The notes below the pieces were generated by a model. It saw only the letters and a list, made by a program, of their open reading frames with translations, ran no database searches and was not told where the DNA came from. From Lepidodermella squamata (lineage: Eukaryota > Gastrotricha), in contig JBLDXI010000017.1 in NCBI GenBank assembly GCA_047495785.1, positions 1,364,001 through 1,428,000 on the forward strand: 64,000 bases of DNA. The letters run 5' to 3'. Made by a program: the position numbers and the translations under genes. Below, piece after piece: positions 1 to 12,418 of the stretch; positions within the stretch are counted from its first letter, which is position 1; each line of letters opens with the position of its first letter.

Positions 1-3000
1 GTTGTTGCTGACCCGCCGGTAGGGCTGGGCGGATAACGCCGAGAGCTAGCAGATCGGTACAAAACTGAAGCGCCAAAGTTATCAAATCGTTCTTGACCAG
101 GTACTGCAGGTAGTGCGTTCGATCGATCGTCGAACACAGCCACTCCAATAACACTTCACCTAATAATATTAAAAAAATTAAAAGTGGGCTTGCAAAAAAA
201 TGTTGAATACAATTAAAGAGTCAAAATTTAAAATGTCAACAACCGCGGTTTGTTATTTGCTAATATTAATTATTTAGACTAACTAACAAGGTGAGATAGC
301 AGTGCGAAAAAGGGGAAGAGAAAATGAAACAACAATAGATGGCTTTTTGTCGTATTACGATACTCCGATGTTGTAGCGTAAATGAAAACAAAGCATCAAC
401 ACCTGCAGTGTTCGTGTTTGCAGCAGGGGGAAAAGCCGAAAAGAATTAACTTGATGTGAGCTAAGGTAGACAGGTAGGCAGGTAGTAATAATAAGTGGGC
501 AGCGCGTAAAAATTCTCTGTAATTTAATGCTGAGAAGAGTGAAATAGATTAGCAAAAAGGTGTTGATGATACACATCGTGCGCGTACTAGTGAAGAAATT
601 TAGACTAGCGCGCAGTCAAATTTTAAGGCCGAGCCAAGACGTGTAATAAAAACTCGCCGCGCGCGCGTCCGTCTACTTGACGGTTGTTTTATTAAACTGG
701 CCTTTGCCCAGCTGCAGGCCGCAGCTGAGGTTTGTTGAAATTAATATTATCAAGTGGTCGCTGAAATTTCTGTCAAAAAGTGGCGACAAGCGACGACAAG
801 TGAAAGCAGGGCTCGGCACACAAGCGAGTAATAAACAAGCGGCACTTGTAACATGGTAATTATTTGCGGCACGCACGTTTCAAAGAAAAACGCAAAATTT
901 TTCTGAAAAACGCGACTAGATTAAATGATAATATTTATCGTGTTCGTTTCATCGCAGCGCTTGTTGACGTTTAAATTAACAACAACTGGTAGTAAATTCG
1001 TCAAACAACTGCATGTGTAAAAAATAGATGCCACTACTAGTTTTACAAGTGCTACTTTGAGCTTTTCACGATGCCTAGCAAAAATATAGTATTGATGGCC
1101 TTTTGAATCACTCTAATGCTATATATTGCGCTGCGCGTTTAGCAACGAGCATAGACGAATAATACTACTACAGTAAAAGCCGGCATGTCAAGGTAGAAAT
1201 TATCATCGATCAGAAAACCATAATTTTTTGAAATTCCTCGGCCGTGGAAAATTAGCTTGTTTTTGTTTACTTACCGCTACGCTATTACCTGGGTATTACA
1301 ATATTACAATGCGCGCGAGGGGAAATTCGATAAATTTCTATGCCGTCGCGGTCTCGCTCTCGCTCTCTATGTGACATTGATTTTGGATCAAATGTAAAAA
1401 ACTAGCCCTTTGGCATAATTTCGACTAGAGTCGCGGGATTAAATATTGATGACGATGGACGCGCCGACTGAGTAATTGCACGCGTAAAATGACTCACATG
1501 AAAAATGCACCGAGAGAAAATGGGCAGGTGACGAATTATTGCAGACGCAAGAAAAAAGTGCGTGGTCAGGTAGAAAAAACAGTGTGAATAAGCGATGCAA
1601 CTTTTTAGGTAAAACAAAAAATGGTTAACCTAAAAGTTGGCACGTTTAGGCGCTCCTTATATTTCAATTTGTTCACGTGATTGAGATAAATTTTGAAGGA
1701 TACATGATGCATCTATTCCCAAGCAATAAACGTAAGGTATAAAGCACGATTTTTTGTAAATATTTCGCGTCTTTAGTCTAATAATCGAATAAAACATTGG
1801 TGCTTTGATTTTAGGGTATTGAGTGCATAATTTAGGAAGAAGGTTGAAACAGTAGCTATTTTAGCAAGCTTCGTTGGAAATCCGGAATAATCTTCTATTA
1901 ACTTTTCCAGAAAAAAATCGCACAGCTTCGGAATTAAAGTACTGAGTGCTGCGAGATTCTAAAAAATCCCTACAATTTGTTAGATGGGCGATAAAGATCG
2001 AAATTAAATTCGGAATAATCTTCTAACAAATTTCCAAAAAAATCGTGGAGCTAAGGAATTTTAAAGTACTGAATGCTGAGATTCTAATAGCAAATCCTCT
2101 ACATTTTATAAGATGGCTGATAAGGAGCGAAAATAAATTCGGAATAATCCTCTAATTAATTTCCAAAAAATCGCGGAGATTGGGAATTTTCCCAATATTA
2201 AAGTACTGAGTGCTAAGAAATCCCTAAAATGTGTTAGATGGCTGATACAGAGTTATAATAAATAACCTAAAATTTACAATTAATTTTCTAGAAGGAAAAT
2301 GTAATCTCGGAAATAAGATCTAGAGAATGAAATCACGATAATGGAATAAAAGTAATCAAATTTACCTTTGAACTGTGAAGCAGTGTTAGGAGAGGTTGAT
2401 AAAGCCGCTGAAGAGCCGTTGTTGTTACTAACAATGCGCAAGTCGTCCGGCGGCGAGTCAGGGCATTTGACATAGGCAAGCAGCGATAAAAATAGCTGGC
2501 TCTGCGCCGCCGACTTATTGTAAGCCGGCACGCCAGGCAGGCTCGGCAGCGGTTTATTGTTGTTGTTAACAGCCGAAGTACCAGTACCGAGACAGCTACT
2601 CGACGTTGTCGCGTGCAGATTATGATGATGAGGATGATGATGGACGGGAAGTTGGCCGAGCGACGTCGGCACGCCCGTGAGTTCAAGGTCCAGAGTGACC
2701 ACAGTTCGCTCCATGTCAGGCCGAAAGCGGCGCAGCGCGTCAAGGCCGAGTTGTCGTGAAACGATTCGCGAGTGCCGACAGCAGCAGCAATTAGACGATA
2801 ATATCGCCGCGGCAGTAGCAGAAATAACTTCTGGTTCTGCTGCTGCTGCTCGCTGCTGTGGTTCTGCAGCAGCTAATCCAGATGATAGCGATGAATGGCG
2901 ACGTGGCGCACAACAATGATGTGGATGATAATAATGAGAAGGTGAGCATGCTGTTGTTGAGATTGTTATTTGATGCTGACAGGTTGAGCAAACACGGCCG

Positions 3001-3884
3001 CTATTTTCAAGGCCGCCTGCTATACACATATGATTATGATAGCCGGCTAATTGACGATACACGAAACACGAAGTAGTCGACTGTTCTGCTGCTGCTGCTG
3101 CGGCTGTTGTTTTCGCCGCCGCCGTAGTGTTAAAAGCCGGCGCCGTGAAAACATCTGTTTCACATTCTGAAGAGCAGGAAGCTGCAGCCACTGCCTGTTT
3201 ACTGCTACTACTGCCATGCCGCTGTTGTATCTTGGCAACGGCTTTACCTATCGCGCAACTCAGTCGACCGTGACGAGACACCTTACGCGGCTGTTCTTCC
3301 GTTTCGGGCGATGAGCCTGAAGCTGATGTCGTATTGTTCGCCTGCGGTGTCGTCTCGCCACTTGCCAAGTACGCGGAACCGGGCGTAGTCGCCGCCGCCG
3401 ATAACTTGCTACCCGTCGATAGCAACCGTGACGTGCATGGGTACGTCGGTGTTGGCGCCGGAAACGGCGATGTCGGGCTTTTCAAACTAGGCGTCGGCGT
3501 CAATTTGTCATGCCCCATCAACGGCAGCCTCAACTTGGCTATCTTACTGCTGATTTTTGACTTTTTCGGCTTCAAATCCGGCGTTTTCGCAGCTCGGCCG
3601 ATATTTTCCTTAGTCGGCGTTGTCACCACGCTGGAACCAGCACTCGACCCGCCGCTGCTCGAACTCCGGCCCCGGCCTAGAGTCGCCGATGGTAACGTGC
3701 CCATCGGATCGGTTGACACGTACTCAAATTGTTGACCAGGCGCGGCGTCTTTGTTTGAAATATTGAAAAATCCGGCGAGTTTTGTCGTAAAACTGCTCGC
3801 CATATCGCGAAGTTGCTGCACGGAATCGGAACGCTTTAAAGTTCCCATATTTCCATTATCGCCGCTACTTTTAGACGACGACAT
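1..3884 (-). CDS. capu: Cappuccino/FMN-type formin, N-terminal part (runs off left edge)
   Basis: Two coding exons are seen: 2366..3884 (start codon at 3884) and 1..159. The donor after 2366 is AAAG|GTAAAT and the acceptor is TTATTAG before 159; both are phase 1, so the frame is kept. Exon 1 encodes about 506 residues of low-complexity Ser/Ala/His-rich sequence, opening with an amphipathic stretch (SVQQLRDMASSF). Exon 2 encodes a conserved block reading LLEWLCSTI...LITLALQFCTDLLALGV, which resembles the N-terminal region of Drosophila Cappuccino (IKWLISTM...LALQFCNNLKYVGV, recalled from family knowledge). Cappuccino/FMN2 formins nucleate actin filaments through FH1-FH2 domains, usually with Spire; those domains would lie left of the window. 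The assignment rests on one block of about 40 residues, so another protein with this block is possible. The 2.2-kb intron carries a tandem repeat. Confidence 0.55.
1880..2262. repeat. Three-copy tandem repeat, period about 128 bp
   Basis: The motif CGGAATAATC(T/C)TCTAA..TTTCC begins at 1883, 2011 and 2140. Each time it is followed by AAAAATCG..GGA, then TTAAAGTACTGA(G/A)TGCT, then GATGG(G/C)(C/T)GATA. The copies are diverged, with small indels. The array sits inside the first formin intron. Confidence 0.8.
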
Positions 3885-6800
3885 GGCTTATTAAGGTGGC
3901 AGTAACAATAAGATTGAATGTTGCTACACCGCAAAATAATTCATCAGTATGAAAAGAACCTATAGCAATAATAACAAAACGTGTTAAAATGTCACGAATT
4001 GTAAATATTTTTTCTGCAAGTGGTAAAAAGGCGCGAAAAAGGCAAAAAAAGTCGTGTTTGCCGAAAGACGGGTCTCTCGAAGAAAAATAACTGCGAAAAA
4101 ATCATCATAAAACGCACTTCTCATTGTTTAAATTTTGTTAAGGTGACAGGTTACAATAAATAAAATAACATGTAATTATTAACATACCAGCAAGTGGCGG
4201 CGATCGTATCTATTTTCATGGTCTTGGTTAACATGTATTAGGTCTCCGACTAAATCTTCATTTAAATTTTTATCGCTCAATCAGTAAGGACACACACTTG
4301 AAGAGGTCAATAGGGGCCGAAATAGCCTTATCTCTGCGCAATATAATTGACCTAACTGTGGAATTCTAAGATACGCGGCATTTTCAAAGAAATGGCTAGT
4401 CAAGTATATATTGCAGTAAAGTTGAAGATTAATCGAGGATTCGCTAGCTTTCAGCACTAAAATTGGATTTAAGAAATGGATTCAAATCTAAAGTAATGGG
4501 TTAAGGGACATTCGCATAGTCACTATTTTTTCATCTAAAAATATGAAAAAAAATCTTTAAAATTCCGAGAGACAGGCACGATACGATGGATAATTTTTAG
4601 AAAATGAAGATATATTTATATAAATTAGGATAAATTTGAATTCAATGTTAAGCTGGATTCTGTTGTAAACATTTTTTCGAGATATTTTTTTGTTCAAAGA
4701 CTTGAGAGGGCTTTGAAACGGTAGTCTTCAGCCGTGTTGAGACTCTCAAATTGACAAATTCAAGTGTTGTTCAACGTTAACTAAGGGTATTATACAGCTG
4801 TAATTTGCCTAATCTCAAAATTTTACAAGCAAAAACAATTATAAGGAAGCTGTATAAACAAAAAACACAGTCGCCTGCAACTGGTAACAATAATTAATTT
4901 GCACCATATTGCCAACGATATATACCTGTAAAATGCCAGTTACCCGAGAGATTTTTATCCCAGTTGCAGGTGCGTATACCTAAGATACTATCGCTATCTA
5001 AAAAATCTGCGATATATGCAGCTGGCTTCTGTTTCAAATTTTTTAGGAATAAATGGCGCCATAGCGCTACCTTAAGCTATTTTTCCGCAGCGGTGCAAGC
5101 GTGCCGTAAATTCGGTGGAGATATTATATACAGAGCAAAGAAAAACCAACTATAAAAGTTATAATCTCGCTTTCAAAAAGAGCAACGTTTGTAATTAATA
5201 AAAAGTTAAACGGGCATTATACGGCGTATATCGCGCTTGTTTGCAAGCTAGAGGCCTTAGATAGATCTTATAACGGGCCTAAAAACGAGAGATAATTTTT
5301 GCAGAAATTTCAAGTGAGACATCAAAATGTTGTTTGTCGCGTTTCGTTGTCGCCAAAAATATTTTTATTAAAACCGCAAAACAATGTTGCGTTATAAATT
5401 GTTGCGATGCACCGGTCGCCGAGTGCGCGCCGAGATTTCGCAATAAAAATTGTGCGCATCTATAAAGACAATTGCTAACAAATTAACTCGCGCATAAAAT
5501 TGGAGTTACGTCATAAAAAATGCGTTCCTCACGAAAAGTCGCCGTTTAAGTAAAAGGTAAAGGTGGCGGCGGCTCTTAAGGTGGAGCCGGCGTCTGTCGC
5601 TTGTTTGCGCCACTTGAATTTAGCGCCATAATTTTCATAACAATAAATAAGCAATATATCGCTGCCTTTACCTGCCGGCGGCGCGCTTCGAAATTATTAT
5701 CAGTGTCGCCGTATATATGTATGCGGAGCAGTATTTTACTAATTAGCGCAAATTTTATAACAGCCCTGCGCGCTAGACACTCGCACTTGGTTTCACCTCT
5801 GCGCGGAATTCACGCGCGCGCGAATATATATACGATATTTAGGTCCCATCGCGCGACGAAACCAGCCTTCTGTCATTATATTGTTGTTATTGCGAGTTCC
5901 TATAAATGATATCGCAAATAAAATGTAACCAGATGTATTAGCGTAAAAACTGGCCCTCTCGTCGAGACAGGAAGAATCTCGACAAAGTTTACCTTTGGGC
6001 CACATTTTAACATCATAGAAAAGGTCACGTTGTCTGCTGTCGAGGATGCAAAATTAGCTAATAATAATTGCTGGCCTACACGTCGTAAATAGCTCGTGTT
6101 GACTCGTGTTGACAAGTTCCCCTTCCTCACCCACTATCGCAAATAGCAAATAACAGGTGGGGCTCAGCTATAATTACTGCCGACACATTTTATATTGCAT
6201 ACAAAATGATGTGAAAGCGAAAAATATCCGGGGAAAAAATCTGCGCAAATGAAGCCGAGCGATGGATGATATAATTAGCGGTCCGATGTTATCATTTTTA
6301 TCTACGCTAGGCGTAAGGTGCCTCGACGGGTGATTTTAGCGAATTTTTCGCCGATAAAAATAACGACAAGAAATAATAGAACGCCACGTGTTGTTATTGT
6401 TATTATTAGCCTAATCATGAGGATGAAAGATACCGCTACTACTACGACTACAACAGGTAACTTTGCCAGCGTGGCGCCTGACTAAATGATTCGTGACCGC
6501 AATAAATAAAATATGATAGCGATTTTTGCGCGAGGCGCAATAATATTGGTCTACATAGCAGACATTCGACTCCTACAACAACATCATTTGATCGCTAATG
6601 AGTAAGAATAAGGCCTAACCAACTGACCATTGGACAGATGGAAGCAATAACATGGTAGTATAATGCAATAATGTTGTAAAATTTATATCTGGCTGAATGC
6701 TGAATAGGAGTAGTAGTACACACCAGGACCAATTATACGGGCGGAGCTTGAAAGGCTCGGATTAGCGATCGGGCAACACATTGCTCATCCTAGAGCGAAC

Positions 6801-9116
6801 TATTTGTATTGCTATCATTATATAAGTATGGCGATATAGCTTCAGGCGGTGTGTCGGCAAGTGCGCGCGCGTAGGGCCAATGAACGAGACGAGGGGGAGT
6901 GAGTGGGGCCTAATGCCTCACACCGGATATCATTTAGCGATAAAAACTGCGCGGCCCGATAAATAGCGTTCACGGTGGCATCTGGGCGGGCCGCGCCAGC
7001 ACGCTTGCGATCTCGAAATCGAACCGGATGCGCCTGTCTACTCAACAAGCGACTGTAATGCTATAACTATATCCGCGTTCAAACTTCTCGAATTCTCGCG
7101 CTTATATTATCGCCCGACTCTTTTTTCGAGTTGGTTGTTGTTGTTTACCGATCGGTAACTAATGCATAGCCGAACGGAAGTTTGTTTTAATGTTATCGCT
7201 AACAATAATAATAATAATAATGCCCATCATAAGTAGGGCAATAAATAATCAAAATCATAAACGATAAAACGTAAATTATTATTACTACATTTTCATGAAA
7301 TAATAAACAACCGATATATCATCCTCCTTATCACTCATATGGGGAGAGAGAACTATAATTAACAGGCTAACAATACACAAATAAATCTGGGAATTCGCAG
7401 ATGCAATTTATTGTCTAAAATGGCTCGAAAAAAATGAATAAGAGCCATTGAGAGGGCTGCAAAAATGTAGCGTAGAATTTTTTCGCATTATATTATACGA
7501 TGAAATACAATACGAAAGATGTCGCCTCGGGTATTACATTATTATTGCGGTCGCAATAAATCGATAATCTACCATAAAGTTGTCGCATGGGTTATCGATC
7601 TGTACCGAGGCACTAAAGAATGAAAAATGCGCGCGTAATATTGGAAATATATGATGTAGACACACACTCGAATTTATATATATGCGCTTTTTATTTTATT
7701 GGAGGTCGCGCGCGCTACTCTCGATCAATCGGGGGCGCGGCAAAAAGAGGCGGCCTGTTGTATAGAAGAAAACATTCATGATCTGATAAAAGCGAATGAT
7801 TGCTGCTAAATTCAATAAGCAGAAATATAACAAGAAGCCATTCGCGCGCATCCTAAATTTTGCGATGAAAAATTCAAACAATATTTTTCTCATAAACAAA
7901 CAAAATTTGTTGTATAATATATAAGAAATATATAAGCGGAACAGATTTTGTCAAGTGCAAAGTGGACGTCTGAGTGCGCCGCGTCACTCGCGCGTCGAAA
8001 TCGCGTCAGGCTTGCCTACATTTTATAGCAACATTAAACTGTTCAAGAAATTTTTCCAATACTTGAGAAATGAGCGCGTTTTAAATAAAAACGCTATCAA
8101 TTCACAGCGTGCCATAAACAATTCTAAAAATAATTTAATTCAATAACGAGTAACCAGCCAAATTTTTCATGATACACACAAATTATTTTTATTAGCCGGT
8201 ATATTTTTCGGATTTTTTTCTGTGTAAGTGAGAGGGACACGTGTTTGGTGGGCGCCACTCAATGCCGATGAATAGATCAACAAGTCTATCGAGTCGAGGA
8301 TGAGCAAGCCGCGTGTCAGCGCGACAAGAGGCGCCCCGGAAAAACACCGGCGCGTCGTAAAATTTACGCGTGTAATAAAAATAATCGCGTGAAGTGTTTG
8401 CCGTGTCGCCGCGAAGAAGGCCGCCCGCCGCTGCCACCGTTCCACGCCAGCGATTGCAAACAAAATATAGTATTTAGGCGCACCTGGTTGCGTTTTATTT
8501 GCTCGCTTTTTACAGCCGCAAGTTCCCCTTCACACCAAGATGTTGCGAGACCGACGGCATATAATATCCGTGTCTGTTTAATGCAATAAATATATAAATA
8601 ACAGTTGCAACACCCAAAAAGCCGTTATAACAGGGTGGAAGGTAACAACTTCTGTACAGATGATGACAATACATATATTTACTCAACAGTTGCGACGGTG
8701 GTGTGGCCGGTGGAAACCGGTAAATGTAACAAAAACAACTTCCAGACATGGTAATCAGATAATAGCCGCCGTATTATTTTAAGCTGCATTTTCTGCAATG
8801 GTAGGTAGAAAATAGTATCGTGACCACCATTTTTGGCGCGCGCGCGCGCGGTGACACAATAATTGTAATAATTATTTTAACAAGCGCGCACTTTTTCGCC
8901 TCGCACACGCGCGCACTACTACTACCGGGTAAATATTTTACCGACGCACTTCGCGACAGGCGAGCGGGCGATTATCACTAGGCGATATTATTTGCATTAC
9001 TTGTTTCTAGGCTGGCTATTATTATTTGCGCTAATGATAAACAAAAAGCCTCAAAAACGTAGCAGCGGTTCGCTGCAGAATAACAAAAAAAGCAGGTAAA
9101 TGGCAAGGTAATATAC
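3885..9116. other. Gene-poor upstream region of the formin gene
   Basis: I see no convincing coding exon on either strand. The sequence alternates AT-rich runs (ATAATAATA at 7201-7222) with CpG-rich words such as GCGCGC (5813-5822, 8836-8850). Short open frames here follow the CpG-rich patches and show no recognisable protein. The formin promoter should lie just right of 3884. A cis-regulatory or non-coding RNA role cannot be judged from sequence alone. Confidence 0.5.
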
Positions 9117-10040
9117 CTAATCTCGCCGGGACAAAAGACAACACGGCCTTAAAAATTCTACTTCAACTCCCGTTTTTTTTATTACTACTTTATTTGTTGG
9201 TAAATTCGTTAATGCGTCTTTGATGGAGGCTAAAACAATAGGCAGCTGCTGTAGTAAACCTTTTTTCGGACAACCTGATGGGATGCTAAAAGGCGAAATT
9301 ATTTTATTGTTTCCTGGCAAGTATATAAGCGCTAATTGTTTGCAGATTCTCAGCGAGCACGAGTCAAGAGCAGTATCGGCTATTTTTTTGCACCAAATCT
9401 ACTCTAGCTTTTTATCAGCACACCTTTACTCATCTTCCCAACTTGCATTATTTGGAAATGTGCTGGATTGGATAAAACCGCAAAAATGGTTTGTTTTCTG
9501 AAAATAAATATCCTAAAGGTGTTTACATGTTTATTGTTGTGGAAATATGAGAAATCTGCGAACGATTGTGTAGAAAATCGGTGCAAAATAATGAAAATAA
9601 TTTCCGACTGAATATCTTCAGGGTTATAAATCTTTTCGAAATCCATTTTCGCAAGTTGAAGGTCGATTGCTTCACATCATTCGTGATGTCAGCAAAAGGC
9701 TGGGAAGGTGGACGACTTTTGTCCATAATTTTAATCGTCTGATCCTCCGGTAATTTTGAGGCCCCTATTTCGTCTCAGTTTACGCCAGATCCTCGACGTT
9801 CTCTGCGCATCTTTCTTCTCATGAATTCTCAATGTTTGAGACACCGAAAAATAAAACCTATTGCTATAACTTGCACTCGAATTCCGATCATAAGCGGAGA
9901 ATTTATTAAAAAGTACAATGAATTTTTTAGCTTCGCTCACGGAGTTGCGAACAGGCGTTTATTTTTGCAATTTTCTCTACAATCCAAGGTCCAGTTTCAC
10001 TTCTCATCTTTCGAACATAAGTTGGAACATTGTTCGAGTT
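9117..10040 (-). pseudogene. Coding-like remnants, unrecognised
   Basis: Several minus-strand open segments have protein-like composition but lie in different frames, and no splice sites join them. One ends at 9731 with a basic stretch (RIWRKLRRNRG). Another begins with ATG near 9726 (MDKSRPPSQPF). A third covers about 9404-9660 (MDFEKIYNPEDIQSE) and a fourth about 9117-9320. They may be a decayed gene, or exons of an unrecognised gene. No function is proposed. Confidence 0.22.
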
Positions 10041-10527
10041 CACTATGAAATTTAATTTCAAGGTGTAATAACGGAATGTTTTATAAATAAACTGATTCAA
10101 TCAGGATCCACAGCCTGCATAAGCAATAGCGTCGGTTTTAAGTTTGTTCATTTTTCATCGGAATTTGCGAAATTTGCGAAAATATCGAAAAAATATTCGG
10201 CGCGAAAAATGATTATCTTTTCATTGATCCATTCCTATCGTGAATCTTTCTCATCGTTCAGGAAAATGCCTCGTGACGCTTATTTATCGTCATATCATGC
10301 ATGACACGTTACGCTAACAGCAAACAGCTGCGCCCCTTCTGTTGCTTCATCTGGCTTGTTTGCATGTTTACTAGGCTGGTCGAAGAAGATATCGCAATTT
10401 TCAACCTTAGTCTCGTTTACTATTTTGAACCTTAAACGATATAGCTAATTCCAAACTTTTCAAACCTGATTTAATTTTCCTGAATTTTGCATTAGACAAC
10501 AATTTTTTCACCATTTCATTCGCTATC

Positions 10528-11079
10528 ATGGCTTCAGTCCTTCATATCGCTGATTTGCTGAACGGTCAACGGGGCAACTACAACCTGCTTGTCTACCAAC
10601 CGAAAACACACGAAATCGCCATTCGAACAAGTGACGTTGAACCTGCTCAGCAGCCTACAGACCAAAAGCCTCGATCAAGCCTCACCTCGAGCAACGACTC
10701 GATTGTCACGGCTTCCAGTTCCCAAGAATCAGCAACTGAAGACCCTCAAACTCGGTATTTACGCCTCGCCTCGCTGATTCTGTCAACCGCGACCTTTTCG
10801 CTGAGTCTGCTCACCTTCTCGCTCTGCTGCATCCTAGTCCGAGGTGTCCTTTGGTCTGTTGCCCTTTTCATACCCTGCCCGCCAACTTTTGCTGCGATTA
10901 AATACTCGCTGGGCTCGACGAAGCTGGGCAAGACGAAGCAAGGCTACATCAAGGCAATCAAACTGAGCATCCTCTCCATCTGTGTCATCCCTGTTGTCAT
11001 TCTAGTTTTTTTCGCTTTCTGCACCTTTGATTTAATGCACGAATTTAACGACAAGTTTTGCGTGGTTACCTACGCTTGA
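10528..11079 (+). CDS. Small multi-pass membrane protein, single exon, unknown
   Basis: An uninterrupted 183-residue frame starts at an ATG after a stop-rich leader. Residues 1-75 are hydrophilic and Ser/Thr/Gln-rich, with no signal peptide. From about residue 76 hydrophobic segments follow: roughly 78-102, 103-125 (containing PCPPTF) and 144-170 (LSILSICVIPVVILVFF). Between the second and third lies a small polar loop (SLGSTKLGKTKQGY). An N-terminal polar tail plus a membrane hairpin and basic loop recalls CD225/dispanin-like proteins, but I cannot align the signature residues, so this is only a topology analogy. Two AATAAA signals follow about 120 nt after the stop. The gene stands alone, about 1.3 kb from its nearest neighbour. 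Confidence 0.6.
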   Translation: MASVLHIADLLNGQRGNYNLLVYQPKTHEIAIRTSDVEPAQQPTDQKPRSSLTSSNDSIVTASSSQESATEDPQTRYLRLASLILSTATFSLSLLTFSLCCILVRGVLWSVALFIPCPPTFAAIKYSLGSTKLGKTKQGYIKAIKLSILSICVIPVVILVFFAFCTFDLMHEFNDKFCVVTYA

Positions 11080-11200
11080 TGATGATCTTTTTTCCTGTGA
11101 CCTTTCAAATTTCAGAATTTTCGAAATTTTTGTGATCTGGATTTTTACGATTTTTTCTTCGCCTGCGTCATTGTTTTTACTACCTCATTGATTTATCTTG

Positions 11201-11213
11201 AATAAATAATAAA
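11201..11213 (+). terminator. Poly(A) signals for the 10528-11079 gene
   Basis: Two overlapping AATAAA hexamers lie at 11201-11206 and 11208-11213, at a normal distance downstream of the stop codon at 11079. Confidence 0.5.
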
Positions 11214-12418
11214 GAAAGGGCGGCCGAAAATGTGTGTTTGATTTTTTAAACACCGAAACAGTCGCCGAAAATGATGGGTAACTTTGGTAATCTTCTTTAA
11301 AGGTTGAAAATCAGATATTGATCGAAAATTCAAAGCCTAGTGATTCCCCATTTTCTTGCAAATTTACGGCACATTTTAGTTCGATGTTTACTCGAATTTT
11401 TCACCTGATACCCTGTTAAATGAGCTCTGCAGATGTGTTAATGGCAGCCGAATTAACACTTCTCTTGAACATCGATTTTTGCTCCATAAGTGCTATATCA
11501 AACAAAAGCTGGTGAAATGGTCAATTTTAAGCGATAAATCCCTTAGTTCTAACGTTCAACCCAGAAAAATTTAATCTCAAAGCCCAAAGGGTCCAAGGTT
11601 ACCTGTCCTTCGAGTTTTTTCGAGTCCCACATGATCTGGGAGGTCTTATGGCTATTATAATTAATCCAAAAGCTTCAGAGTTTGTAGGAATTACTGAATC
11701 GGGAAATCTGCCCTTAAAATCGATTTCCGCTTCTCTGGGTTTTCACGGTAAATAAAACAACAAGAAAAGAACATCGTAGCGATCTCATTTTTTTATTTTT
11801 CTTCCGAATTAGCTCGCGCATTTGCAACTCTCACCTGGACTCACGGTGAGGAAAAACGATAGAAAAAAGAATGAATCATAGCGTTAACATGATAAACTCT
11901 AAACATCTAAAAATGCGATAATACCGATGCACTTGACACGAAAAATGAAATGGGCTTCCATCCATCATCCATCCATCCATCAAACAGAGCAGGCGAAAAA
12001 AGCACGATTTTAACCGCAAAAAAACAAGCGCATCATCCAAAAAATTCAGAATAATAATAATAATATAATAATAAGAAGTATAGCACGCATTACAAAATTT
12101 TCAATACATTTGTGGAGGTATGAGGCCCAATAATATAAGGTTTGATTTTTTGCGTCATAGAATGGCACTTGCGAAATTTCCTCCTCCTCAGGCAAGACCA
12201 TGAAGGATAATATTAATATGATTTTTCAGTTCAAATTATAGTTGACATTATACATGAAAAAAATCACGCGTGTTGGTCCAATTTTTACGCACTATTTTTT
12301 TCAGATTTTTTATTAGAAAAAATTAAAAATCTACTCACTAAAAGAGTGCTTTGCCAGGGTCATCGTTGGGAGAATATACTGTAATTTTTTTTGCAAATAT
12401 AAAAAAATTCATTTCATA
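11214..12418. other. Intergenic, no feature seen
   Basis: AT-rich sequence between two genes whose 3' ends converge. It contains a short (ATCC)n patch at about 11957-11980 and ATAATAATA runs at 12050-12075. I see no coding or structured element here. Confidence 0.4.

Noticed and set aside
8836-8850. (GC)7 run as a possible Z-DNA or regulatory site
   Set aside because: Similar CG-rich words are common in the gene-poor parts of the window, so this one is not special.
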